64,000 nt of DNA from Sphingomonas sp. KR3-1. Lineage in GTDB: Bacteria > Pseudomonadota > Alphaproteobacteria > Sphingomonadales > Sphingomonadaceae. Position 1 is the first letter of the stretch; each line of letters opens with the position of its first letter. The notes under the pieces were generated by a model. The model made no database searches, was not told where the DNA came from, and saw only the letters and a program-made list of their open reading frames with translations. The DNA lies in contig NZ_JBDZDQ010000001.1 of the NCBI RefSeq assembly GCF_040049295.1, positions 744,001 through 808,000 on the forward strand, written 5' to 3'. The translations under genes were made by a program, and so were the position numbers. Of the stretch, positions 34,873 to 43,554 are shown in pieces.

Positions 34873-36000
34873 ATGGAAAACAAGGCTGCAACGCGCGACT
34901 GGATCGCCGAAGCGAAAGTGATCGCGGCGGAGATCGAAGCATATGCAGACCGCCACGACGCCGAGGGGAGCTTCGTTTCCGAAGGCTATGCGCGGCTGAA
35001 GGAAGCGGGATTCTTCAAGGCGCTGGTACCCGACGAACTGGGCGGCGGCGGCGCGGACTTCGCCGAGATCTTCGGCGCGATCCGCATCCTGGGCGCGGCG
35101 TGCGGATCGACCGCGCTCGCCTTTTCGATGCACACGCATCTGGTCGCCGCAGCGGTGTGGCGCCGCGAGCACCAGGCGGCGCCGACCGAAGGGCTGCTGC
35201 GCCGCGTGGCGGCCGAGGACCTGATCCTCGTCTCGAGTGGCGGTTCCGACTGGTTGGAGAGCGCCGGCACCGCCGAGAAGGTCGAGGGCGGCTTCCGCAT
35301 CACCGCGCGCAAGCCCTTCTCGAGCGGCTGCGAGATGGGCGACCTGCTAATGACCAGCGCGGTGTATGACGATCCCGAGGCCGGGCCGAGCGTGCTCCAT
35401 TTCGGCGTGCCGCTGAAGGCCGAGGGCGTGACGATCGCCGACAGCTGGCACGTGCTCGGCATGCGCGGCACCGGATCGCACGACCTGGTGCTCGATCGGG
35501 TGTTCGTCGCCGACGCGGCGATCGGCGGGCGGCGGCCGCAGGGCAAGTGGCACATGCTGTTTCATGTGATCGGCATGATCGCGTTCGGATCGATCTATTC
35601 GGCCTATATGGGCGTGGCGGACGGCGCCCGGCGCCGCGCGCTGGAGATCGCGCGCACCCGCACGCCCGACGCGCACCTGCTCCACCGCGTCGGCGCGATG
35701 GAGAATGCCCACGCGGCCGCCGAGCTGGCGCTGCGCGAGATGGTCGACCTCGCCTGCGCCGGCCAGCCCAGCCAGGACACGACCAACCGCATCATGATCT
35801 GCCGCACGCTGCTGGGCGACGCGGCGATCGAGACGGTGACGCGGGCGATGGACGTCGCCGGCGGCGCGGCCTTCTATCGCAAGGCCGGGCTCGAGCGCGC
35901 CTTTCGCGACGTGCAGGGCGCCCGCTTCCATCCGCTGCAGAAGGAACCCCAGCTCGCCTTCGCCGGCCGGGTAGCGCTGGGGCTCGACATCGACGGGTGA
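34873..36000 (+). CDS. Acyl-CoA dehydrogenase family protein
   Basis: A 375-residue flavoprotein of the acyl-CoA dehydrogenase fold. The N-terminal helical part contains LVPDELGGGGADFAEIFG and the middle beta domain HVLGMRGTGSHDLVLDRVFV. The classical motifs of the fatty-acid enzymes (for example YxxTEPxxGSD) are replaced by VSSGGSDWLE. That resembles the DszC/monooxygenase-like or uncharacterised branch, so it may be an oxidase or flavin-dependent monooxygenase. It is divergent from the HxlR-SCP2 regulator, probably its repressor. ATG 34873 (after GAGGGAATGCG) is preferred over 34867. Confidence 0.82.
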   Translation: MENKAATRDWIAEAKVIAAEIEAYADRHDAEGSFVSEGYARLKEAGFFKALVPDELGGGGADFAEIFGAIRILGAACGSTALAFSMHTHLVAAAVWRREHQAAPTEGLLRRVAAEDLILVSSGGSDWLESAGTAEKVEGGFRITARKPFSSGCEMGDLLMTSAVYDDPEAGPSVLHFGVPLKAEGVTIADSWHVLGMRGTGSHDLVLDRVFVADAAIGGRRPQGKWHMLFHVIGMIAFGSIYSAYMGVADGARRRALEIARTRTPDAHLLHRVGAMENAHAAAELALREMVDLACAGQPSQDTTNRIMICRTLLGDAAIETVTRAMDVAGGAAFYRKAGLERAFRDVQGARFHPLQKEPQLAFAGRVALGLDIDG

Positions 36001-36036
36001 GCCCTGCCATGCGTCGCGCTGAGGGGAGCGCGGCGC

Positions 36037-36846
36037 ATGGATCTCGAGGCCTATTTCGCGCGGACCGGCTATGACGGTCCGCGCACGCCCGACGGCACGA
36101 CCCTGGCCGCGCTGGTGCAGGCGCACCTCGCGGCGATCCCCTTCGAGAATCTCGACGTGCAGCTGGGCCGCCCGGTCTCGCTCGCGCCCGATGCGATCTT
36201 CGACAAGCTGGTGACGCGCCGGCGCGGCGGCTGGTGCTACGAGCAGAACGGGCTGTTCGGGCGCGTGCTGGAAGCGCTGGGCTACACCGTGCGGCGCACC
36301 TCGGCGGGCGTGATGCGCCAAGTGCGCGGCACCGCGGCGCTGGGCAACCACCTGATGCTGGTGGTGACGCTGGAGGGGCGGCACTGGCTGGTCGATGTCG
36401 GTTTTGGGGGCACCCAGGCCGCGCCGCTGCCATTGGCGCCGGGCGAGACGCGCCAGCCGCCCTACACGGTCGCCGTGCGCCAGGTCGACGGCTGGTGGCG
36501 CTTCGAGGAGCGCTACGCCGCGCACGATCCCTTCAGCTACGACTTCCGCGACGCGCCCGCGGACGAGGCGCTGTTCGCGCGGCAATGCGCCGAGATGCAG
36601 GTCGATCCCGAATCGCCCTTCGTCCAGAATCTCGTCGTCCAGCGCCGGCAGGGCGACCGCCATGCGACACTGCGCGGGCGGGTATTGGTCGAGCGCGGGC
36701 CCGAGGGCGAGACGCGCAGCCTGCTCCAGAACGCAGAAGCGCTGGTCGAGCGGCTCGACCAGCGCTTCGGATTGCAGGTGCCGGAGGCGGCGGGCCTGTG
36801 GAACGCGATCTGCGCCCGGCACGCCGCCCTGTTTCCCGACGCTTAG
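36037..36846 (+). CDS. nat: Arylamine N-acetyltransferase
   Basis: Transfers acetyl from acetyl-CoA to arylamines and hydrazines. The 269-residue protein shows the full Cys-His-Asp triad: C67 in RRGGWCYEQNG, H105 in GNHLMLVV and D120 in WLVDVGFGG. Length is typical of bacterial NAT. It follows the acyl-CoA dehydrogenase gene by 36 bp on the same strand and may share its HxlR control. Its stop codon overlaps the convergent trcR stop. Confidence 0.95.
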   Translation: MDLEAYFARTGYDGPRTPDGTTLAALVQAHLAAIPFENLDVQLGRPVSLAPDAIFDKLVTRRRGGWCYEQNGLFGRVLEALGYTVRRTSAGVMRQVRGTAALGNHLMLVVTLEGRHWLVDVGFGGTQAAPLPLAPGETRQPPYTVAVRQVDGWWRFEERYAAHDPFSYDFRDAPADEALFARQCAEMQVDPESPFVQNLVVQRRQGDRHATLRGRVLVERGPEGETRSLLQNAEALVERLDQRFGLQVPEAAGLWNAICARHAALFPDA

Positions 36847-37535
36847 CCGTTGTTGCTGCGGAACAGCGTCTCGGCGGTGTGCTCGATCGGCGCGGCGGGG
36901 GCGTCCTCGCCGGCGCCTTCGGCCTCGCGGGCCGCGGCGGTACGCTCGGCGCGAAGCTGCTCGATCAGCGCCTCGCGGTCGCCTTCCAGGCGGGTGTCAG
37001 TCGGCGCCTCGATGCCGGCGGCCTTGGCGGCCTTGGCGACGAGCGCGTCGAGCTCGCGCTGGCTGGTCAGGCCCAGCGTCACCGGGTCCTTCGGCGTGAT
37101 GTTCGCGATGTTCCAGTGGCTGCGATCACGGATCGCGGCGATCGTCGTGCGGGTGGTGCCGATCAGCTTGCCGATCGCGCCGTCCGAGATTTCCGGATGA
37201 TTGCGCAGGATCCAGGCGATGCCGTCCGGCTTGTCCTGGCGCTTCGAGACCGGCGTGTAGCGCGGGCCCTTGGTGCGGCGGACCTGCTCGGGGCCCTTGA
37301 GCATCTTGAGGACGTAGTTCGGATTGGCCTGGCCCTTCTCGATCTCGTCCATCGTCAGCTCGTGCGCGCGCACCGGATCGCGGCCGGTGAGCTTGGTCGC
37401 GGCGGTATCGTCGGCGATCGCCTGGACCTCGAGGATGTGCAGCCCGCAGAACTCGGCGATCTGGTCGAACGAGAGCGAAGTGTTGTCGACCAGCCAGGAA
37501 GCGGTCGCGTGGGGCATAAGCGGCTGGGCCACTTT
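36843..37535 (-). CDS. trcR: Cell-cycle regulator TrcR (DUF1013)
   Basis: A 230-residue cytoplasmic protein of the DUF1013 family, found across alphaproteobacteria. In Caulobacter TrcR associates with RNA polymerase and sigma-70 and has broad promoter occupancy. The diagnostic start is MAQPLMPHATASWLVDN (GTG codon at 37535, with GGAG 8 bases ahead), followed by SFDQIAEFCGLHILEVQAIAD. A helix-turn-helix-like segment (AIGKLIGTTRTTIAAIRDR) lies mid-protein and an acidic Ala-rich tail ends it. It is separated from the upstream glycosyltransferase by a terminator. Confidence 0.88.
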   Translation of the reverse strand, partial: KVAQPLMPHATASWLVDNTSLSFDQIAEFCGLHILEVQAIADDTAATKLTGRDPVRAHELTMDEIEKGQANPNYVLKMLKGPEQVRRTKGPRYTPVSKRQDKPDGIAWILRNHPEISDGAIGKLIGTTRTTIAAIRDRSHWNIANITPKDPVTLGLTSQRELDALVAKAAKAAGIEAPTDTRLEGDREALIEQLRAERTAAAREAEGAGEDAPAAPIEHTAETLFRSNNG

Positions 37536-37550
37536 CAGTCTCCAGAAATA

Positions 37551-37576
37551 GAAAGGGCCGCCCATCACGGGCGGCC
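37551..37576 (-). terminator. Terminator between the glycosyltransferase and trcR genes
   Basis: Stem GGCCGCCC / GGGCGGCC with a 5-base loop. On the minus strand it is followed by CTTTCTATTTCT, a short T-rich run. It ends the metallophosphoesterase-glycosyltransferase transcript just ahead of trcR. Confidence 0.75.
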
Positions 37577-37631
37577 TGTAACGGGCCTGACTTACTGCGG
37601 GAAAGCCGCCGGGGCAAGAAGGAAGCGTGCG

Positions 37632-38654
37632 TTACGCCGCCGCCCGATCTCCGTACAGCGGATAGAGCGCGTTGAGGAACTGGCGGGCGCTGGCTTCCCA
37701 GGTGAAGGTGCGGCCATAGGCGGCGCAGGCGGCGCGGTCCTTGGTCAGCGCCTGGCCGATCGCGGTGGTGAGGTCGGCATCGGTCGCACCGGTCTCGGGC
37801 GTGAGCACGTCGATCGGGCCCGTGACCGGATAGCCGGCCACCGGCACGCCGCAGGCCAGCGCCTCGATCATCACCAGCCCGAACGTATCGGTCTTGCTGG
37901 GGAAGACGAACACGTCGGCGGCGGCATAGGCCGAAGCGAGCTCCGCGCCGAACATCGGCCCGAGGAACTTCGCTTCCGGGAAGCGGGCCTGAAGCGCGGC
38001 GCGCGCGGGCCCGTCACCCACCACCACCTTCGTGCCCGGATGGGTGGACTTCAGGAACGCCTCGATATTCTTCTCGATCGCAACGCGGCCGACATAGAGT
38101 TGCACCGGGCCGGGCAGGTCCTTCATCGCCGGATGCGGGGCCAGGCCAGGATGGAAGTTCGTCAGGTCCACGCCGCGACCCCAATGCTTCACATGGGCAA
38201 GCCCGTGATCGGTCAGCGACTGACGAATCGAAGGCGTAGAAGCAAGGATCGCCTGGCTCGGCGCGTGAAACCACTTGATGTAACGCCAGATCCACTCGGC
38301 TGGCACGCCCGAGCGCGCCGAGACATAGTCGGGAAACTGAGTGTGATAGGCCGTGGTGAAAGGCATATCGTGCCGGATGCACCAGCGCCGCGCGGCGACG
38401 CAGAGCGGTCCCTCCGTCGCGAGATGGATCGCAGTGGGGTTGAACGCCTCGAGCATCGCGCCGACACTGGCGACCCGGGCCAGCGCCAGGCGGATCTCCG
38501 GATAGGTCGGGCATGGCAGCGAATAGAAGAGGTCGGGCGAGATCACGACCACCTTGTGGCCCTGCTTCTCGAGCACCGCACGCACCGACTGAAGGGTGCG
38601 CACGACTCCATTCACCTGGGGCTCCCAGGCGTCCGTAACGATAGCTATCCGCAC
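37632..38654 (-). CDS. Family 4 glycosyltransferase
   Basis: A 340-residue GT-B fold enzyme. The N-terminal acceptor domain begins RIAIVTDAWEPQVNGVVRTL. The donor site carries LYVGRVAIEKNIEAFL and the EX7E region FPSKTDTFGLVMIEALACGVPV. It resembles the GT4 enzymes paired with LpxH-like phosphatases and thought to build envelope glycolipids such as glycosyl-diacylglycerol or sphingolipid head groups. The start is GTG 38654 after GGAGG, 20 bases beyond the phosphoesterase stop, so the two form an operon. Confidence 0.88.
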   Translation of the reverse strand: MRIAIVTDAWEPQVNGVVRTLQSVRAVLEKQGHKVVVISPDLFYSLPCPTYPEIRLALARVASVGAMLEAFNPTAIHLATEGPLCVAARRWCIRHDMPFTTAYHTQFPDYVSARSGVPAEWIWRYIKWFHAPSQAILASTPSIRQSLTDHGLAHVKHWGRGVDLTNFHPGLAPHPAMKDLPGPVQLYVGRVAIEKNIEAFLKSTHPGTKVVVGDGPARAALQARFPEAKFLGPMFGAELASAYAAADVFVFPSKTDTFGLVMIEALACGVPVAGYPVTGPIDVLTPETGATDADLTTAIGQALTKDRAACAAYGRTFTWEASARQFLNALYPLYGDRAAA

Positions 38655-38674
38655 CGGTCCGACCTCCGTCGCTG

Positions 38675-39553
38675 TCACGCAGCCGCCAGTCTGACCCCGG
38701 ATGCTGCTTCGCTTTCGCGTTTCGTCATCTCTTCGGCCCAATGGAGAATTTCCATCGTACCGTCGTAGTGCTCAACGAGCGCCGTGCAACCCTCCACCCA
38801 ATCGCCGTCATTGTAATAGGCGATGCCGTTGATCTCCCGGATCTCGGCGGTGTGGATGTGGCCGGCGATCACGCCGTCGACGCCGCGCGCACCGGCTTCG
38901 TGCGCAACGATCTCTTCGAACTTCGAGATGAATTCGACTGCGTTCTTCACCTTGGCCTTGGCGTATTTGCTCAGCGACCAATAGGGCATGTCGAGCCAGC
39001 GGCGAACGCGGTTCACCATCCGGTTGAGCCCCATCATCATCTCGTAGGCGGCGTCGCCCAGATGCGCGAGCCAGCGGTGCGACATCGTGATCGCGTCGAA
39101 CTCGTCGCCGTGCAGCACGAGCAGGCGGCGGCCATCGGCGGTGGTGTGGATCGCCTGGCGGCGGATATGGACGCCGCCGAAGTTCAGCCCGGAGAACTGG
39201 CGGAACATCTCGTCGTGATTGCCCGGGATGTAGATGATCTCGGTGCCACGCTTGGCGCGCTTGAGGAAGCGCCAGACGATGTCGTTGTGCGAATCGGGCC
39301 AGTAGAAGCGCTTCTTGAGCGCCCAGCCGTCGAGGATGTCGCCGACCAGGTACATCAGGTCGCAATCGACGTGGTCGAGGAAGTCGATCAGCATCTCGGC
39401 ATTGCAGCCGCGCGTGCCGAGATGCACGTCAGAGATCCAGACCGTCCGGTAGCGCTTGCGCTCGGTGACCGCCTTTTCGGGGATCGACGGCGTGGACGCG
39501 TGGAAGTCCGCGATATGCTGCGTGTCGAATGGAAGCCTGGTGATCGTGGCCAT
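38675..39553 (-). CDS. Metallophosphoesterase, LpxH-like
   Basis: A 292-residue calcineurin-like phosphoesterase. The metal motifs are WISDVHLGTRG, LVGDILDGW, IPGNHDEM, LVLHGDEFD and GHIHTAE. It resembles UDP-2,3-diacylglucosamine diphosphatases, the lipid A pathway enzyme LpxH, but is about 50 residues longer. In organisms that use sphingolipids or LpxI in place of LpxH, such proteins may have another phospholipid substrate. It is first in the operon with the GT4 gene. The N-terminal 30 residues before the first motif are not conserved in kind. Confidence 0.85.
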   Translation of the reverse strand: MATITRLPFDTQHIADFHASTPSIPEKAVTERKRYRTVWISDVHLGTRGCNAEMLIDFLDHVDCDLMYLVGDILDGWALKKRFYWPDSHNDIVWRFLKRAKRGTEIIYIPGNHDEMFRQFSGLNFGGVHIRRQAIHTTADGRRLLVLHGDEFDAITMSHRWLAHLGDAAYEMMMGLNRMVNRVRRWLDMPYWSLSKYAKAKVKNAVEFISKFEEIVAHEAGARGVDGVIAGHIHTAEIREINGIAYYNDGDWVEGCTALVEHYDGTMEILHWAEEMTKRESEAASGVRLAAA

Positions 39554-39706
39554 GTGCCCAGCCCTGCAAATGCCCTTGCCTGGCTCGGCTAAATGGCTGG
39601 GAAATATGACATTTAGAATCGTTCGCGGGTCACGCGGATGTCACAGAGATGTGGATAATGGGCAGCTTCCGCCCGGCGCAGGCAATCTGGCCGCCACGGC
39701 GACGCT

Positions 39707-40327
39707 TTAAGCCGTTATTGGAATATGTCGCGGCTGTGCCGCCACGCGATCGAGCCAGGCCCGCACTGCCGGATAGGGCTGGAGGTTGAACCCGCCTTCT
39801 TCGGCGACATGGGTGTAGGCGTAGAGTGCGATATCGGCGAGCGTCAGCCGGTCGATCACGAACCAGTCGCGCCTCTCGAGATGTTCGTCCATCAGCGCCA
39901 GCGCCGCTTCGCCGGCCGCCTGCTTGCCGGGCAGCAGCGCCTGCTGGAGCTCGCTGAGCTTGTCGAAGCCCACCCAGCCCTTCCAGAAGCGCACGGTCGC
40001 GATGTTGGGCTCGTGGTTATATTGCTCCCAGAACAGCCAGCGCAGCATGTCGGCGCGCTCGAAGCGGTCGTGCGGGATCAGGTCGCTGCCGTCGGCCAGA
40101 TAGAAGCAGGCGGCATTGCTCTCGGGCAGGAAATCGTCGTTCCCCACCTGGAGGACCGGGATGCGGCCATTGGCGTTGACCTGGCCGAGGAACGCCGCGG
40201 AGCGCGTCTCGCCCTGCATGATGTCATATTCGCGCCGCTCGAGCGGGAGACCCAGATGCGCGGCGGTGAGCCGGATCTTGTAGCAATTGCCCGAAGCTGC
40301 ATATTCGTGAAGTATCAGCGAGGCCAT
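39707..40327 (-). CDS. Glutathione S-transferase family protein
   Basis: A 206-residue cytosolic transferase. The N-terminal domain begins LHEYAASGNCYKIRLTAAHLGLP, with Ser/Cys near the glutathione-activating position, and includes NANGRIPVL and LPESNAACFYLADG. The C-terminal helical domain has the LTLADIALYAYTHVAEEGGF motif. It belongs to the beta- or YfcG-like group. Substrate unknown. It stands alone on its strand. Confidence 0.9.
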   Translation of the reverse strand: MASLILHEYAASGNCYKIRLTAAHLGLPLERREYDIMQGETRSAAFLGQVNANGRIPVLQVGNDDFLPESNAACFYLADGSDLIPHDRFERADMLRWLFWEQYNHEPNIATVRFWKGWVGFDKLSELQQALLPGKQAAGEAALALMDEHLERRDWFVIDRLTLADIALYAYTHVAEEGGFNLQPYPAVRAWLDRVAAQPRHIPITA

Positions 40328-40508
40328 CGAACCCTCCCTTGATCGGCGCGCCTATTCGGGCCGCGCGGCAGCGGGCGTCAAACAAATTGCGCCCGCCGAC
40401 GCATAAGCACGCCTGATCGGTTCGAAACCTTATATTGGGAATTGGGCGGGCAAAACGGCAGCGGGAGGGTGTTGCGAGCACGGGGGCGTGATTCGCCAGG
40501 AGAGTGCA

Positions 40509-40955
40509 ATGCCGCTTACCGCCGTACGCGAAACCTATCGGGACGTTGTCGACAGCGCTTACGCGCTTGCGGCCGAAGCTGCCAAGGATCCTGCCGGCCC
40601 CGGGCTGGCCCATGCCAGGCGCATGGTGGCGCAGGCCGTCGCTCGGGCGCTTCCGGTGCGCGAACGCTGTCTGATCGCGCCGCTGCGCGCCAGCCGGGTC
40701 CCCGAGCATCGCGAATGCGCGCGCCAGCTCATCGCCCGCACGCTGCAATCGCGGCTGAATACGATCGAAACCAATGCGCGCTGGACCACCCAGACGATCG
40801 CGGCCGATCCGGCAGGCTATCGCGCCGCAGTGGCCGATTTCATCCGCGATATCGAGGCACGCATTGCCGAGGAGATCCGCACCATCCATCCGCTGGTGCT
40901 CGCGGCGCACGCCACGCCGGCGAGCGACCAAGCGGACCGGGCGACCGCCGCCTAG
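40509..40955 (+). CDS. Helical hypothetical protein, first of a tandem paralogue pair
   Basis: A 148-residue all-helical protein, no family recognised by name. From about residue 55 onward it aligns with the next gene's product: LRAS..PEH, a WTTQTIAADPAGYRAAV segment and ARIAEEIRTIHPLV. The downstream copy shows the same WTIAGIEADRKGFAAAV and ARIAWEEHAAFPIV pattern. It has lost most His/Glu residues that could bind metal in the second copy. The start is ATG 40509 after CCAGGAGAG. Confidence 0.6.
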   Translation: MPLTAVRETYRDVVDSAYALAAEAAKDPAGPGLAHARRMVAQAVARALPVRERCLIAPLRASRVPEHRECARQLIARTLQSRLNTIETNARWTTQTIAADPAGYRAAVADFIRDIEARIAEEIRTIHPLVLAAHATPASDQADRATAA

Positions 40956-41111
40956 GCGGCGTCTCTTTCCGGAGCGCAAACCCCGGCGATGCGCTCCCCG
41001 CGCGGATCGCCGGCGCAAGATTGCCGTTCCTTAACGATCGCTCCACACCACGGTTGGGCGCCGCGTACTATAAGAGTCTTGCAGATACGAAGATTTTGAA
41101 CGGAGCGGCAC

Positions 41112-41564
41112 GTGCAAGGCCTGGACCTCATTCATCACGAGCATCGCGAGCTGATTCGGCTGACCGATGCAGTGATCGAGACCGCGGACGACAGCGCGGC
41201 GAGCATCGAGCAGATCGCCGGGGCACGCCATGCGCTGGGCCAGCTCATCATCCGGCACGTTTCCAACAAGCAGGCCGTCATCACCGCGACGCTGCTCGCC
41301 AGCACCGATCCGGCGCATCACCAGCTCGCCTGGCGCTTCACAGAAGACCTGATGAAGCTGCGCGGCAGCACCAGCGAACATTATGGCGTGTGGACGATTG
41401 CGGGCATCGAGGCCGACCGGAAGGGCTTTGCCGCGGCGGTGCGCTACCAGCGCCGGCTGCTGCGCGCGCGCATCGCCTGGGAAGAGCATGCCGCCTTCCC
41501 GATCGTCGCCGATCTGCTCGCCGCCCCGGCGGCGATGCCGCGGCGCGCCGCCGGGATCAGATAA
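41112..41564 (+). CDS. Hemerythrin-like helical protein, second of a tandem pair
   Basis: A 150-residue helical protein. Its N terminus, LIHHEHRELIRLTDAV, and later H/E-rich helices (IIRHVSNKQ, EEHAAFPIV) recall hemerythrin-type metal-binding bundles, though the full ligand set is not complete. It is a remote paralogue of the preceding gene (155-bp gap). Translation starts at GTG 41112, with CGGAG 7 bases ahead. Its stop overlaps the convergent membrane protein gene by 8 bases. It might sense oxygen or nitric oxide; this is a guess. Confidence 0.6.
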   Translation: MQGLDLIHHEHRELIRLTDAVIETADDSAASIEQIAGARHALGQLIIRHVSNKQAVITATLLASTDPAHHQLAWRFTEDLMKLRGSTSEHYGVWTIAGIEADRKGFAAAVRYQRRLLRARIAWEEHAAFPIVADLLAAPAAMPRRAAGIR

Positions 41565-42135
41565 ACCCGTTCTCCGCGCGCCAGCGCAGCGTGCGGCGAT
41601 GCCACAGCCAGATCGCCAGGCCGACGCCGGCGAGGAACAGCCAGCCCCACAGATGCTCCCACCACGGGATCATGCTGGTTGCGCGCAGGTCGCGGCCATT
41701 GGCCTTGTCGAGCTGTGCCTGGCCGACCTCGGTGAGCGGCGCCGCGACGACGCCCCAGTCCGAGCTGAAGAACAGGACATGGCCGTATTCGCGCGCGTAC
41801 CAGAAAGGCATGCCCAAAAAGGTCGTCTCGCGAACGGAATAGCCGAATTTCGGCGTGCTCATATTGGCGTAGGACGGAACCGGGCGCTCGATGCCGATAA
41901 GCGCCTTCTGCATCGTCACGTACCGCTCGAACTTGGTCGGCTCGCGCTCGAGATGCACGCCGTACGCGTCGATCGCCGAGACCATGTCGCCAAGCTCGGG
42001 CGGGACCTTCACATCGACCAGGTCGTCGACCCTGGGCTGGCTCGCCAGCACCCAATAGCGATTCGAGAATGTCGCCGAGCCGATCAGCACGACCAGGAGC
42101 GCGCCGACAAGCAGCTTAAGCGGTAGATCCTTCAT
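41557..42135 (-). CDS. Hypothetical two-TM membrane protein
   Basis: A 192-residue protein with an N-terminal membrane helix (KLLVGALLVVLIGSATF) and a C-terminal one (WWEHLWGWLFLAGVGLAIWLW) ending in a basic tail. About 130 residues lie between, probably periplasmic, rich in aromatic residues (YANMSTPKFGYSVRETTFLGMPFWYARE). No family recognised. The start at ATG 42135 lies inside the 3' end of the quinone oxidoreductase gene (20-base overlap), implying coupled expression. Confidence 0.7.
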   Translation of the reverse strand: MKDLPLKLLVGALLVVLIGSATFSNRYWVLASQPRVDDLVDVKVPPELGDMVSAIDAYGVHLEREPTKFERYVTMQKALIGIERPVPSYANMSTPKFGYSVRETTFLGMPFWYAREYGHVLFFSSDWGVVAAPLTEVGQAQLDKANGRDLRATSMIPWWEHLWGWLFLAGVGLAIWLWHRRTLRWRAENGFI

Positions 42136-43141
42136 GAGTCCCCTCCCCCAAGGTGAGGACGATCTTACCGATATGTTCGCCGGATTCCATACGGCGATGC
42201 GCATCCGCGGCATCGGCGAGCGGGAAGACGGCGTCGATCACCGGCTTCAGCCTGCCCTCCGCGACGAACGGCCACACCGTGCGGTGCAGCTCGTCGGCCA
42301 GCAGCGTCTTGAATTCGAGCGAGCGCGGGCGGAGCGTCGAGCCGGTGAGCACCAGCCGCTTGCGCATGATCTCGAAGATCGGGATCGTCGCCATCATCCC
42401 GCCCTGCACCGCGATCGAGACGTGCCGCCCCTCCTCGCCCAGGCACTGGAGGTTGCGCGGCACATAGTCGCCGCCGACCATGTCGAGCACGATGTTCACG
42501 CCCTTGCCCGCAGTGATCTCCATCACCCGCGCGACGAAGTCCTGCGTCTTGTAGTTGATCGCGTGATCGGCGCCGATCGCCTTCGCCGCCGCGCATTTCT
42601 CGTCCGATCCCGCGGTGACGATCACGGTCAGCCCGAACAGGTTGGCGAGGTGGATCGCCATCGTGCCGATGCCCGAGGTGCCGCCATGGACGAGGATCCA
42701 CTCCCCTTCCATCGCATAGGCGCGCTCGAACACGTTGCTCCATACGGTGAACAGCGTCTCGGGGATCGCGGCCGCCTCGATCATCGAGATCGCCGGCGGC
42801 ACCGGCAGGCACTGGCCGTAGGGCGCGACGGCATATTCGGCATAGGCGCCGCCCGCGATCAGCGCGCAGACCGGCTGGCCGAGCACCTCGCGCGGGACAT
42901 CCTCGCCGACGGCGACGATCCTGCCCGAAATTTCCATGCCGAGGATCGAAGGGGCGCCGGGCGGCGGCGGATACTGGCCTTTGCGCTGCATCACCTCGGG
43001 CCGGTTCACGCCCGCCGCGGCGACCTTGACCAGCACCTCGCCCGCGCCGGGGCTGGGCACCGGGCGCTCCACCGGCACCAGCACCTCCGGCCCGCCGGGC
43101 GCCTCGGGGTCTATCGCCAGCATCGTTTCCGGAAGACCCAT
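42116..43141 (-). CDS. NAD(P)H-quinone oxidoreductase, zinc-free MDR family
   Basis: A 341-residue medium-chain dehydrogenase/reductase of the quinone oxidoreductase (TP53I3/PIG3-like) group. Motifs are AAAGVNRPEVMQRKGQYPPPPGAP near the start in shortened form, VHGGTSGIGTMAIHLA (NADPH site) and DMVGGDYVPRNLQCL. The zinc ligands of alcohol dehydrogenases are absent. It reduces quinones or related carbonyls with NADPH. ATG 43141 is preferred; a GTG seven codons upstream (43162) is possible. Confidence 0.88.
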   Translation of the reverse strand: MGLPETMLAIDPEAPGGPEVLVPVERPVPSPGAGEVLVKVAAAGVNRPEVMQRKGQYPPPPGAPSILGMEISGRIVAVGEDVPREVLGQPVCALIAGGAYAEYAVAPYGQCLPVPPAISMIEAAAIPETLFTVWSNVFERAYAMEGEWILVHGGTSGIGTMAIHLANLFGLTVIVTAGSDEKCAAAKAIGADHAINYKTQDFVARVMEITAGKGVNIVLDMVGGDYVPRNLQCLGEEGRHVSIAVQGGMMATIPIFEIMRKRLVLTGSTLRPRSLEFKTLLADELHRTVWPFVAEGRLKPVIDAVFPLADAADAHRRMESGEHIGKIVLTLGEGTHEGSTA

Positions 43142-43218
43142 CGGTTCATCGCTTTCGCACACAGGAGAAAACCCCGGGTCTTATTGACATCGCACCCGCC
43201 CCGGTCAACGCTGCCCCC

Positions 43219-43416
43219 ATGGACGCCGACGAAAATCTTCCGCGTCGCAAGGACGACCTGGTCGCCCAGCTCGCGAAGCAGGATCTCGATCCCTTGTCGG
43301 TCGAGGAACTGGAGGAGCGCATCGCGCTGCTCGAAGCCGAGATCGCACGAAGCCGAACCAAAATTTCACGCGCGATTAATCACCGCGCAAGCGCAGACGC
43401 TCTATTTAGGAAATGA
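43219..43416 (+). CDS. DUF1192 protein
   Basis: A 65-residue protein of the DUF1192 family, common in alphaproteobacteria. The typical layout is an acidic start, then DPLSVEELEERIALLEAEIARSR as a coiled-coil helix, with SADALFRK at the end. Function unknown. It is divergent from the quinone oxidoreductase gene. An inverted repeat (43425-43463) follows its stop. Confidence 0.88.
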   Translation: MDADENLPRRKDDLVAQLAKQDLDPLSVEELEERIALLEAEIARSRTKISRAINHRASADALFRK

Positions 43417-43424
43417 GCGTGACG

Positions 43425-43463
43425 GCACCGGAGATGGGGCGCAACGCCATTCTACTCCGGTGC
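43425..43463. promoter_or_regulatory. Inverted repeat after the DUF1192 gene, upstream of clpA
   Basis: Perfect 9-base arms GCACCGGAG (43425-43433) and CTCCGGTGC (43455-43463) with a 21-base spacer. It could be a factor-dependent terminator for DUF1192 or an operator about 90 bp upstream of clpA. Confidence 0.4.
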
Positions 43464-43554
43464 GGGGCCGCAGCGCTTGATGCGGGGCCCAACCCTCCCG
43501 ACATAGTGGGGGACGGGCTGTGTATCCTTTTCGGCCCACTGGAGTTGTACCCGA

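Noticed and set aside
36234..38768. An 844-codon plus-strand open frame
   Set aside because: It runs across nat, trcR and the glycosyltransferase gene in the wrong frame or strand, and its product is Arg/Gly/Ala-rich noise. The three real genes have diagnostic motifs.
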